Shown here: positions 22,339 through 29,396 of the stretch, one piece after another
How positions within the stretch are numbered: the stretch's first letter is position 1
How the letters are laid out: the number at the start of each line of letters is the position of its first letter
NCBI GenBank assembly: GCA_039587215.1
Contig: JBDHIW010000007.1
Coordinates: 1-29,920, forward strand
Origin: CAMYLY01 sp039587215
GTDB lineage: Bacteria; Gemmatimonadota; Gemmatimonadetes; Gemmatimonadales; GWC2-71-9
Direction of reading: 5' to 3'
Length of the DNA stretch: 29,920 nt
Made by a program: the position numbers and the translations under genes
The notes under the pieces: generated by a model
Databases searched by the model: none
Seen by the model: the letters and a program-made list of their open reading frames with translations, nothing else
Told to the model about the DNA's origin: nothing

Positions 22339-23258
22339 GCGCTCCGGTGGGTGACCCGCTGCCGGCGGGTGCCGTGGACGGGCAGACGATCGGCGGGGAC
22401 TCGGCAGTCGTGCGTTTCGCGAACTTCGTCAAGCTCCCGCACACCCTGTTTGCGCTGCCGTTCGCGCTGCTCGGCGTCGTCTACGCGTCCTTTGCGCACC
22501 GGCTCTCCGTCGGCGTCGTGCTCGTCGTGGCGGTCGCGTTCGCTTCAGCCCGGTTTGCGGCGATGGGCTTCAACCGCATCATCGACCGCGACTTCGATGC
22601 GGCCAACCCCCGGACACGTGACCGCGACCTTCCGGCGGGACGCTTGTCCCTGGCCCACGCGTGGTGGGCCGTGGGCGTGGCGGCGGTGGTCTTCGTGGGT
22701 GCCGCGGCGCTCCTGAACCCGCTCTGTCTTGCGCTGAGTCCCGTCGCGCTGGTCTGGATCTTCGGGTACAGCTACACGAAGCGGTATACGCACTGGTCGC
22801 ATCTGTGGCTCGGTGGCAGCCTCGCGATCGCGCCGGTCGCGGGATATCTCGCAGTGGCCGGCCAGTGGGATCCTACGTGGTGGACCCCGCTCGTGATCGC
22901 GATGGCGGTCCTCACGTGGGTGGCAGGGTTCGACATCTTCTACGCGCTGCAGGACGAGGAATTCGACCGACGTACGGGACTTCGGAGCGCGGTGGTGCTT
23001 CTCGGTGACCGCCGGGCGATTCTGGTCGGGAAGGTGCTTCATGGCGTGACGCTCGTGATGCTGGCGCTGTTCGGTATCGTCACGCCGTTCGGATGGCTCT
23101 ACTTTGTGGGCGTGGCCGGCGCCGCCGTGATTCTCGCGTGGGAGCACCAGCTCGTGCGGCCCGGCGATCTCTCGCGGGTCGACGCCGCCTTCTTTACCAT
23201 GAACGGGGTGATGAGCGTGCTCGTATTCCTCTTTGCCACGGCAGACCGGCTGTGGTAG
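22335..23258 (+). CDS. ubiA: UbiA-family polyprenyltransferase, probably of menaquinone synthesis
   Basis: An integral membrane enzyme (307 residues) that attaches an isoprenoid chain to an aromatic ring. The two Mg2+-diphosphate motifs are present: NRIIDRDFDAANPRTRDRDL, and DEEFDRRTGLRSAV after YALQ. About eight to nine hydrophobic helices surround them, for example LPFALLGVVYASFA, VVLVVAVAFASARFAAMGF, and AVVFVGAAALLNPL. KLPHTLFALPFALLG near the N-terminus is typical of the 4-hydroxybenzoate/MqnP-like branch; MenA has a different pattern. GTG 22335 overlaps the ubiD stop (GTGA). With UbiD and UbiX adjacent, the substrate is more likely 1,4-dihydroxy-6-naphthoate (MqnP role) than 4-hydroxybenzoate, but sequence alone does not prove it. 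Confidence 0.9.
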   Translation: MSAPVGDPLPAGAVDGQTIGGDSAVVRFANFVKLPHTLFALPFALLGVVYASFAHRLSVGVVLVVAVAFASARFAAMGFNRIIDRDFDAANPRTRDRDLPAGRLSLAHAWWAVGVAAVVFVGAAALLNPLCLALSPVALVWIFGYSYTKRYTHWSHLWLGGSLAIAPVAGYLAVAGQWDPTWWTPLVIAMAVLTWVAGFDIFYALQDEEFDRRTGLRSAVVLLGDRRAILVGKVLHGVTLVMLALFGIVTPFGWLYFVGVAGAAVILAWEHQLVRPGDLSRVDAAFFTMNGVMSVLVFLFATADRLW

Positions 23259-23410
23259 CGGATCGCGACGGGCGCACCGGCAAGCGCGGAACGCGCAGCC
23301 AGCCGACGCGACGCAGCGGCACGCCGCAATCCGGGCGGCGCGGCCCGGCGCCCGCCGGACCGCCGCGTCACCCGCACAAGACGCCTACCCCGAACCGGAG
23401 AAAACAATGA
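23252..23410 (+). CDS. Possible 52-residue highly basic protein bridging ubiA and ubiX
   Basis: An open frame of 52 codons from GTG 23252, seven bases inside the ubiA end, to a TGA at 23408-23410 that overlaps the ubiX ATG as ATGA. It exactly fills the only sizeable gap (148 bases) in an otherwise overlapping operon. The product would hold 11 Arg and 3 Lys against 2 Asp, rich in Pro, Gly, Thr and Ser (for example TGKRGTRSQPTRRSG and PTPNRRKQ), with no hydrophobic core. It would be disordered, nucleic-acid-binding in character. Such composition also arises by chance in high-GC spacers, and no ribosome site is evident, so I rate it low. Confidence 0.3.
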   Translation: MVADRDGRTGKRGTRSQPTRRSGTPQSGRRGPAPAGPPRHPHKTPTPNRRKQ

Positions 23411-23991
23411 GCGGAGCCCCGTGGACCGTGGCGGTCACCGGTGCGTCCGGCGGCCCGTATGCCGTGCGCCTGATCGAGGTCCTGAACCGGGCCGCCGTTC
23501 CCGTGCGGCTCATCGTCTCCAGTCACGGGTGGCGTCTGCTGCAGACCGAGACCGGCGTGGGGTCGCTCGACGAGCTGCGCGAGGCGACGGGTGGTGGGTG
23601 GGAGGCGATCGACGTGTTCGACAACGCCGATCGGGGCGCGACTCCGGCGTCCGGATCGGCTCCGAGTGCGGGCATGGTGGTGTGTCCCTGCTCGATGGGG
23701 ACGGCGGCGGGGATTGCGAGCGGCGCGAGTCGATCGCTCGTCGAACGAGCTGCGGACGTGGTCCTCAAAGAGCGGAGGCCGCTGATTCTGGTTCCGCGCG
23801 AAACCCCGCTCTCTCTCGTGCACCTTCGCAATCTGACCGCGCTCACCGAGGCCGGGGCCACGGTGATGCCGGCGGCGCCGGGGTTCTATCATCGGCCGGA
23901 GCGGGTCGACGATCTGGTGGACTTCATCGTGCAGCGGGTCGTCGATCATATGCGTCTCGACATCGAGCTCGCGCCGCGCTGGTCCGGCTGA
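23407..23991 (+). CDS. ubiX: Flavin prenyltransferase UbiX
   Basis: UbiX joins dimethylallyl phosphate to FMN to make the prenylated FMN cofactor needed by UbiD. The 194-residue protein opens with the FMN-binding VAVTGASGGPYAVRLIEVL, followed by LIVSSHGWRLL, VVCPCSMGTAAGIASGAS, ERAADVVLKERRPLILVPRE, TPLSLVHLRNLTAL and APGFYHRPERVDDLVDFIVQ. All family blocks are present. ATG 23407 has GGAG at 23397-23400. Its presence beside ubiD gives a self-contained decarboxylation unit in the quinone operon. The TGA is one base before the next gene's GTG. Confidence 0.95.
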   Translation: MSGAPWTVAVTGASGGPYAVRLIEVLNRAAVPVRLIVSSHGWRLLQTETGVGSLDELREATGGGWEAIDVFDNADRGATPASGSAPSAGMVVCPCSMGTAAGIASGASRSLVERAADVVLKERRPLILVPRETPLSLVHLRNLTALTEAGATVMPAAPGFYHRPERVDDLVDFIVQRVVDHMRLDIELAPRWSG

Positions 23992-23992
23992 C

Positions 23993-24478
23993 GTGCGGCT
24001 CGGCATCATCTCGGACACGCACGGCTACATCCACCCCGAGGTGTTCGAGGTCTTCGGGGAGGTGGATCACATTCTGCACGCCGGCGACATCGGACCGCTC
24101 GACATCCTGCGGGATCTCGAGGCGGTGGCGCCGGTGTCCGCCGTCTTCGGCAACACGGACGGATGGGACGTTCGCCGCGCCTGCCCGCGGGTCGTCGAGA
24201 CGGAGCTGGACGGATTTCTGGTGACCGTGACGCACGGCGACCAGCTGGGTCACCCGTCGCCGATGCGGCTTCGGGAACGGTTTCCGACGGCGGAGATCAT
24301 CGTGTTCGGCCACACGCACGAACCCTGCCTTGAGCTGATCGACAAGACGGTGACCGTGATGAACCCGGGGTCGGCGGGCGCTCCCCGGCTCGGAAACGCC
24401 CCCTCGGTGGGAATCATGGAATTGGAGCCGGGCATCCCGCCGCGGGCGCGACTGGTCCCGCTCGGGCGGAACGGCTAG
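23993..24478 (+). CDS. YfcE/MJ0936-type metallophosphoesterase
   Basis: A 161-residue calcineurin-like phosphodiesterase of the small YfcE family. Metal-binding motifs occur in the expected order: SDTHGYIHPE (residues 7-10 for SDTH), HAGDIGPLDIL, FGNTDGW, VTHGDQLGHPS, and FGHTHEPCLE. These ligate a dinuclear metal centre. Known relatives hydrolyse artificial phosphodiesters; a natural substrate is not established. GTG 23993 follows the ubiX stop by one base, so it is the last gene of the quinone operon, though no functional link to quinones is obvious. It converges on the exchanger gene with ten bases between stops and no clear terminator. Confidence 0.9.
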   Translation: MRLGIISDTHGYIHPEVFEVFGEVDHILHAGDIGPLDILRDLEAVAPVSAVFGNTDGWDVRRACPRVVETELDGFLVTVTHGDQLGHPSPMRLRERFPTAEIIVFGHTHEPCLELIDKTVTVMNPGSAGAPRLGNAPSVGIMELEPGIPPRARLVPLGRNG

Positions 24479-24488
24479 GACGGTTGCG

Positions 24489-25463
24489 CTAGGCGCGGAT
24501 CAGCACGAGCGTCATGTAGGTCACGAACCCCACCAGCAGCAGCACACCGCCCGAGCGTGAGAGCTTCCGACGCCACAGCATGATCGGCAGCAGGGCGACC
24601 GTGAACCCCAGCATGACCCAGTTGTCGAGCGCGAGGGCCCGTTCGTGGACCTCGACGTTATGCGCGACGGCCGTGATGCCGAGGACGGCCAACAGGTTGA
24701 AGATGTTCGATCCGACGACATTGCCCAAGGCGATCTCCTGCTCTCCCTTGCGGGCGGCGACCACGGTGGTGGCGAGCTCCGGCAAGCTCGTGCCCATGGC
24801 CACGACGGTGAGGCCGATCACGCGCTGCTCGATACTGAAGAACTCGGCCAGCATCACGGCGCCGCGCACCGTGAGTTCCGCTCCCCCCGCCAGCCCGAGA
24901 ATCCCCACGATCACCAACGCAATGTTCTTCCGCCACGCCGCGCGCCGTCCTTCCTGCAGGTGGACCATGCGCTCGGCTTCCCGGACCTCCGACATCTCCG
25001 CGACTGCCTCGCCGCCGCGGGCCAGCATCACCATGTAGACCACGAACGCGACGAGGAGCGCGACCAGCACTGCGCCTTCGCGCTGGGTCACGATCTGGCC
25101 GGACCACGCGAACCAGATCGCGAGCAGGGTGACCCCGAGCATGAACGGGTACTCGCGAACGAGCGTTTGCCTGTGCACCGGGATCACGGCGAGGACGGCG
25201 GCGATCCCCAGGATCAAGCCGACGTTGAAGACGTTGGAGCCCACGACGTTGGCGTACGAGATGTCGGGGTTCTCTTCCAGCGCGGCCAAGAGGCTCACCG
25301 CAAGTTCGGGGGCGCTGGTCCCGATAGACACGACCGTGAGTGCGACGATCGTCATCGACACCCGCGCGAGCAGCGCGACGGCCGTTGCGCCCTGGACGAG
25401 CGCGTGCCCCGCGCCGAACAGGATGACCATGCCGGCCAGCACTAGGAGCGGCGCGATCAGCAT
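24489..25463 (-). CDS. Calcium/sodium antiporter of the CaCA family
   Basis: A 324-residue inner-membrane exchanger with the internal duplication typical of CaCA (YrbG-like) proteins. The first alpha repeat is VSIGTSAPELAVSLLAALEE with NVVGSNVFNVGLILG; the second is VAMGTSLPELATTVVAARKG with NVVGSNIFNLLAVLG. The conserved Glu of GTSxPE and the Asn of GSNxFN bind the ions. Five hydrophobic helices flank each repeat, joined by a charged cytoplasmic loop near EMSEVREAERMVHLQEGRR. ATG 25463 lies one base after the stop of the GIY-YIG gene, so it ends the long leftward operon. Ca2+/Na+ exchange is the usual activity; K+ dependence cannot be told from the sequence. Confidence 0.92.
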   Translation of the reverse strand: MLIAPLLVLAGMVILFGAGHALVQGATAVALLARVSMTIVALTVVSIGTSAPELAVSLLAALEENPDISYANVVGSNVFNVGLILGIAAVLAVIPVHRQTLVREYPFMLGVTLLAIWFAWSGQIVTQREGAVLVALLVAFVVYMVMLARGGEAVAEMSEVREAERMVHLQEGRRAAWRKNIALVIVGILGLAGGAELTVRGAVMLAEFFSIEQRVIGLTVVAMGTSLPELATTVVAARKGEQEIALGNVVGSNIFNLLAVLGITAVAHNVEVHERALALDNWVMLGFTVALLPIMLWRRKLSRSGGVLLLVGFVTYMTLVLIRA

Positions 25464-25464
25464 G

Positions 25465-26559
25465 CTATGCGGCGTCCGTCCACGCGCTGAACGGCGTCGT
25501 GCGCCGCATGGCCGCCGGGCGGCGGCGGAACCAGCTCAGAAGCAGCAGGGTCTCGTCGATGGTCTCGACGGGCAACGGTCCCGTGTCGTGGGCGTATTCG
25601 GCGTGCTCCGCGACCAGCGAGATGAACGCCTCGCGTTCGATCGGCGTGTGCGGGTACGGGGCGCTCGCGCGAACGGTGCCACGGACCACGATGTACGCCC
25701 GGTCGTCGCCGAACGTACCGGGGTCCTTGTACACGAAGCTCAGTGCGTCCACGGCGGCGCTCGCGCGCGCACACGCACCGAGGAGCCAGGTCAACTGATC
25801 GAACCGGGCGCGCCACCACGCGGCGCGCTCGTAGTTCTCGCGCTCGCTCGCCTCGACCATAGCCGCGGCAACCCGGTTCAGTGGTTCCACGTCGCGCGCT
25901 TCCACGAAGGCGATCGCGCGGTCGACGCTCGCCAGGTACTCCTCCTCGGTGACGAACCCGGCGCACGGGGCCGCGCAGGTGCCGAGCTCGTGGCGCATGC
26001 AACCGGCGCGGCGGTCGGGCTGGAAGAGGTCGCCCTGCTCGGCGTACGCGATGGCCGTGTTGAGCGCGCAGTCGCGGAGTCCCAGAACCTGATTCAGTAC
26101 CTGCAGAGCTTCCTGAAGCTCCCCGACGCGCTGGATCGGTCCGTAGTGCTGCACGTCGTGTGCACCCACCGTCCGTCCCACGTACAGCTTGGGTGCCGGG
26201 CCGGCCGAGACCTTGATGAAGCCCGCACGGCGCAGGCGGTTCATGCGGACGTTGTAGCGTGGTCGATGGTGCTGGATCAGCCGCAACTCCCGGAGCAGCG
26301 CCGCGAACTCCGACGGCGCGTACGTCCACTGGATGTCGGCCGTGGCCTGCATGATGCGCGCGGCCTTCTCCTTCGGGTACGCGGCGCGGAAATACGAGAG
26401 GAGCCGCGTGCGGATCTCCTTGGCCTTGCCGACGTACAGCACCTGCCCGGTCGCGTCGAGCATGCGGTAAACGCCGGGACGCTTCTCGGCCAGCGCTTTG
26501 ACGCGGCGATGCAGGAACGCGTGGTCCTGCAGCGGGAGACTGAGTGCTGCTACTGCCAT
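25465..26559 (-). CDS. Short UvrC-like (Cho-type) GIY-YIG nuclease
   Basis: A 364-residue relative of the N-terminal half of UvrC. The GIY-YIG domain is at about 25-104: GVY (29-31), LYVGKAKEIRTRLLSYF with Arg52 and Tyr56, and LLRELRLIQHHRPRYNV with the metal-binding Glu91. The UvrC cysteine motif ELGTCAAPCAG follows, then a UVR-like helix pair (AAAMVEASERENYERAAWWR). The RNase H-like nuclease and HhH domains of UvrC are absent, as in E. coli Cho, which makes the 3' incision in excision repair. ATG 26559 overlaps the preceding stop by ten bases; a longer open frame to 27504 is Arg-rich shadow of the metallopeptidase gene. The ~80-residue C-terminal part is not recognised. Whether full UvrC exists elsewhere is unknown. 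Confidence 0.88.
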   Translation of the reverse strand: MAVAALSLPLQDHAFLHRRVKALAEKRPGVYRMLDATGQVLYVGKAKEIRTRLLSYFRAAYPKEKAARIMQATADIQWTYAPSEFAALLRELRLIQHHRPRYNVRMNRLRRAGFIKVSAGPAPKLYVGRTVGAHDVQHYGPIQRVGELQEALQVLNQVLGLRDCALNTAIAYAEQGDLFQPDRRAGCMRHELGTCAAPCAGFVTEEEYLASVDRAIAFVEARDVEPLNRVAAAMVEASERENYERAAWWRARFDQLTWLLGACARASAAVDALSFVYKDPGTFGDDRAYIVVRGTVRASAPYPHTPIEREAFISLVAEHAEYAHDTGPLPVETIDETLLLLSWFRRRPAAMRRTTPFSAWTDAA

Positions 26560-27557
26560 CCCCGCAGCGATCGCACGAATCGGTGGAGGAGGAGGAACTT
26601 CTCGTAGACGATGACGTCCTTGTTCGCCCGTCCCACGTCGGCCAGCAGCTCGCGCATGCGCCCCCGACGCTGGATGTAGAGTCGGAACGTCTCCGCGAAG
26701 TCTTCGAGCGGGTGCGATGCCGCATAGGTCGTGACGTATTCCGGGCGGACCGTGCTGACCCGCTTGCGGGCCAGGTCGACCCAGGCGGCGTCGCTCACGC
26801 GATACGCTTTGTGTACCTCGCCGAAGACCCGTTGAAACTCCGGGCGGCGGGTGAGGTTCCAGTGATGGTAGAGAAAGCTGTGCCCCAATTCGTGGCAGAG
26901 CAGGCCCACGAGCAGGGTCCACGGCACCTCCTGACGGCGCGTGTTGACCACGTACGCGCGGTCGATCTCGACGATGCGCGACGCGCCCGGGTCGACGCCC
27001 GACACCCCGGGGCGCAGCAGGACACGGTAGCCCCAGTCGCGGATGCGCGACACCAGCAGCAGGCGCCGGACGCGGGTGAGCGCGCGTTCGATCAGGTCCT
27101 GGCCGGTGGCGTCGAAGCCGCACCAGGGGCACAGGCTCATCCAGTCGTCGACGCCGCGGTCGCAGTGCGGACAGGTGCCTTCGAAGTCCTCGTCGGGCCA
27201 CTCTTGATCGCCGCTGCACCACGGGCAGTGCGGCATGGGGTACTGCACGCCGCCGCCGCAGTCCCAGTCGCAGAAGGCGTCGAAGCGGAACCCTTTCGGC
27301 GCCTTGAGGGGGGTCGCGGCCGAGTAGCCTTCCTCGTAGATGTTGGCCGCGCACCACGGACAGTAATGGTAGCCGTCTGAGACGACCCATCCGCAGCGAT
27401 AGCACTCGGCGCCGGTCGCCGGCGGGTCGTCTCCCCATGTGAGGGTACGTCCGCACCATGGACAGAAGGGCCAGAATCGCTGAATGGATTGCCCGCACCG
27501 GCATCGCAGGTCCGGGCGGGGGGTGGGGTGTCGACGTCGGCGTCTACGTTCGGCCAT
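26550..27557 (-). CDS. Zinc-ribbon-array protein with HELGH metallopeptidase domain
   Basis: A 335-residue protein of two parts. Residues ~19-150 hold four zinc-ribbon units: CRC/CPWC (Cys19, 21, 32, 35), CYRC/CPWC (52, 55, 66, 69), CDWDC/CPWC and CPHC/CPWC. An Arg-rich stretch (RRRRRRH) precedes them. Residues ~190-310 carry HELGH (222-226) and, about sixty residues on, PLEDFAETFRLYIQ with Glu289 as the likely third zinc ligand, an arrangement like putative bacterial zinc-binding peptidases. The ribbons suggest nucleic-acid or protein binding. Exact family is not known to me. GGAG lies four bases before ATG 27557. The gene overlaps both neighbours (14 bases with the ATP-grasp gene, ten with the GIY-YIG gene), so all three are translationally linked. 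Cytoplasmic: there is no signal peptide or membrane helix. Confidence 0.8.
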   Translation of the reverse strand: MAERRRRRRHPTPRPDLRCRCGQSIQRFWPFCPWCGRTLTWGDDPPATGAECYRCGWVVSDGYHYCPWCAANIYEEGYSAATPLKAPKGFRFDAFCDWDCGGGVQYPMPHCPWCSGDQEWPDEDFEGTCPHCDRGVDDWMSLCPWCGFDATGQDLIERALTRVRRLLLVSRIRDWGYRVLLRPGVSGVDPGASRIVEIDRAYVVNTRRQEVPWTLLVGLLCHELGHSFLYHHWNLTRRPEFQRVFGEVHKAYRVSDAAWVDLARKRVSTVRPEYVTTYAASHPLEDFAETFRLYIQRRGRMRELLADVGRANKDVIVYEKFLLLHRFVRSLRGWQ

Positions 27558-28560
27558 AGCGCTCCATGGCGGTCACGACCAGGCGTTCGATGAACGCATA
27601 GTAATCCATACCCGCCTTTTCTGCCGCGTTGGCCATGTCGTGCCCGAAGCTGATGAACGGGTTGGCGTTGACCTCGATCACCCAGGCCTCGTTGTCCGCC
27701 GTGAGGCGCACGTCGAGCCGTCCGTAATCGCGGAGCCAGAGGGCGCGAAACGCCGCCGGGCAGACCCGCTCGATTTCGTCGCGGGCGTCCTGTGCCACGG
27801 GTCGGGCGAACACGTTCCGGATGCCTTTTCGCTCGCGATACGGCACGTCCCACTTGGCCGCCTTCGTGGCGATACGCTCTTCCGGGCGGTTGTCGGCGTT
27901 GTCGAACACCAGCTCCACCATGGGCAGGATCTCCAGTTCGTCCCAATTGCCGACGAGCCCGATGTAGAGCTCGCGGCCTTCGACGTACTCCTCCGCGATC
28001 GCCGGTTGTGCGAAGCGGTCGTGAACCCAGGTCACCCGCTCCCGCAGGCCGTCGATGTCTTGGACGACGGAGGCCATGGCGATCCCCTCCGATGCGTCCT
28101 CCTGCAGCGGCTTGACGATGAGCGGGAAGGTGAGCGACGGGGGGCTATCGGGGACCTCGCCGCGGAGGTACATCGCGAAGCCGGGCACGCGGATTCCGTG
28201 GTACGCGAGCACCTTCTTGCTCATGGACTTGTTGCGCGTCGTAAGCAGCGAAATGGGCGGTGCGCCCGTGTAGCGGAATCCCTCGGCTTCGATGAGCGCG
28301 GGGAATACGTAATCGAGCCGTGACTGCTCGCCGAACCCCTCGGCGCAGTTGAACACGAGGTCCGGTTGGTAGGCGTGCAGCTCCTCGACGAGGTGCGTGA
28401 GATCGTCGTTGACTCCCATGAGGCGGACATCATGGCTGTTGGCGAGGAGTGCCTCGGCGATCTCGTACTCGGGCTCCTCGACTTCCGCCGCGACCTCGCG
28501 CTTGAAGTCTTCGTTGTCCCAGCCCTCGTGGGGCGTGTCGAAGACGACCGCGATCTTCAC
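27544..28560 (-). CDS. D-Ala-D-Ala-ligase-like ATP-grasp enzyme, substrate unknown
   Basis: A 338-residue ATP-grasp ligase of the D-alanine--D-alanine ligase superfamily. ATP-grasp features are IVKPLQEDASEGIAMASVV, AIAEEYVEGRELYIGLVGN, and the Mg2+ site GRLDVRL ... WVIEVNANPFIS with Glu and Asn ligands. The N-terminal substrate region differs: true Ddl has HGxxGEDG, while here NCAEGFGE (71-78) occupies that place. I therefore infer a ligase joining a carboxylate and an amine other than, or in addition to, two D-alanines. GTG 28560 overlaps the mutM stop (GTGA); an upstream open frame to 29079 is a shadow of mutM. Neighbours are repair genes, not mur/dcw genes, which again argues against a plain cell-wall Ddl. 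Confidence 0.82.
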   Translation of the reverse strand: MKIAVVFDTPHEGWDNEDFKREVAAEVEEPEYEIAEALLANSHDVRLMGVNDDLTHLVEELHAYQPDLVFNCAEGFGEQSRLDYVFPALIEAEGFRYTGAPPISLLTTRNKSMSKKVLAYHGIRVPGFAMYLRGEVPDSPPSLTFPLIVKPLQEDASEGIAMASVVQDIDGLRERVTWVHDRFAQPAIAEEYVEGRELYIGLVGNWDELEILPMVELVFDNADNRPEERIATKAAKWDVPYRERKGIRNVFARPVAQDARDEIERVCPAAFRALWLRDYGRLDVRLTADNEAWVIEVNANPFISFGHDMANAAEKAGMDYYAFIERLVVTAMERYGRT

Positions 28561-29396
28561 GGCCTGGCGGCTCCTTGGCAGCGCCAGCAGAACGTCGTCT
28601 GTCGCTGATCGATGGCGTGGGTCGCGGTCAGGGTCGTGCCGCATCGGGGGCAGGGCTGTCCGCCGCGCCCGTAGACTTGGAGGACATGCTGGAACGAACC
28701 GGGCGTACCCCGACTGGTGCGGTAGTCCCGCACGGTGGTTCCACCGGCTGCGATCGCTTCCTCGAGCACCGCGCGTACCTCCGTGTAGAGTCGGCGCCGC
28801 GCTGCGCGGTCCACCTGGTCGGCGCGCAGGGACGGATCGACGCGCGCGCGAAACAGGGCCTCGTTGGCGTAGATGTTGCCAACGCCCGCGAGGCGGCGCT
28901 GGTCCATGAGCACCTTCTTGATCGCCTGCCTGCTGCCGCTGAGGACGCGCTCGAACGACGGGAGGTCGAAGCGGGGGTCGAGGGGCTCGGGACCGATCCG
29001 GGCAGTATAGGCCTCCCACGCGGCATCGTCCAACAAGTGTACGGTCCCGAGGCGACGGACGTCGCGGAACACGAACCACCGTCCTCGTCCGAGGGCGGCT
29101 TGAAGCACGGCGTAGCGGCGGCGCTCACCGCGCGGGGCGCCGTCGTAGACGAGGAGCGAGCCGGTCATCCGCAGTTGGATGACCAGACGCTCGCCCGTTC
29201 CGAGCCGGAGCACGGCGTGCTTGGCGCGGCGTTCGACCGCGCGAATGGTGTTGCCCTCGAGGGTGCGTGTCAGACGGGCGCCTGTCACGTCCCGCAGGAC
29301 GTCGCGGCGGTGAAGGCGGACCTGTGTCAGGTGGCGGCGGACCAACTGCGGCCGCAGTTCCCGAACGAGGGTCTCGACCTCAGGCAGCTCCGGCAC
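28557..29396 (-). CDS. mutM: Formamidopyrimidine-DNA glycosylase
   Basis: MutM (Fpg) excises 8-oxoguanine and formamidopyrimidines and cuts the strand by beta,delta-elimination. The 279-residue protein begins at GTG 29396 with (M)PELPEVETLVREL, where Pro2 is the catalytic nucleophile and Glu3 its helper, which fixes the start. Other marks are RRAKHAVLRL with the catalytic Lys, QLRMTGSL, the helix-two-turn-helix AGVGNIYANEALFRARVDP, and a C-terminal zinc finger CPRC ... CWRC. The length is normal. The start lies within the end of purD (17-base overlap), and the stop overlaps the ATP-grasp gene, placing mutM in the middle of a tightly packed operon. Confidence 0.96.
   Translation of the reverse strand: MPELPEVETLVRELRPQLVRRHLTQVRLHRRDVLRDVTGARLTRTLEGNTIRAVERRAKHAVLRLGTGERLVIQLRMTGSLLVYDGAPRGERRRYAVLQAALGRGRWFVFRDVRRLGTVHLLDDAAWEAYTARIGPEPLDPRFDLPSFERVLSGSRQAIKKVLMDQRRLAGVGNIYANEALFRARVDPSLRADQVDRAARRRLYTEVRAVLEEAIAAGGTTVRDYRTSRGTPGSFQHVLQVYGRGGQPCPRCGTTLTATHAIDQRQTTFCWRCQGAARP

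Noticed and set aside
26560..27504. Upstream extension of the GIY-YIG frame to give a 679-residue protein
   Set aside because: The extra part is an Arg/Pro-rich shadow of the zinc-ribbon gene; family similarity starts just after ATG 26559.
28561..29079. Upstream extension of the ATP-grasp frame
   Set aside because: It overlaps mutM in another frame and has no family similarity; GTG 28560 begins the conserved strand.
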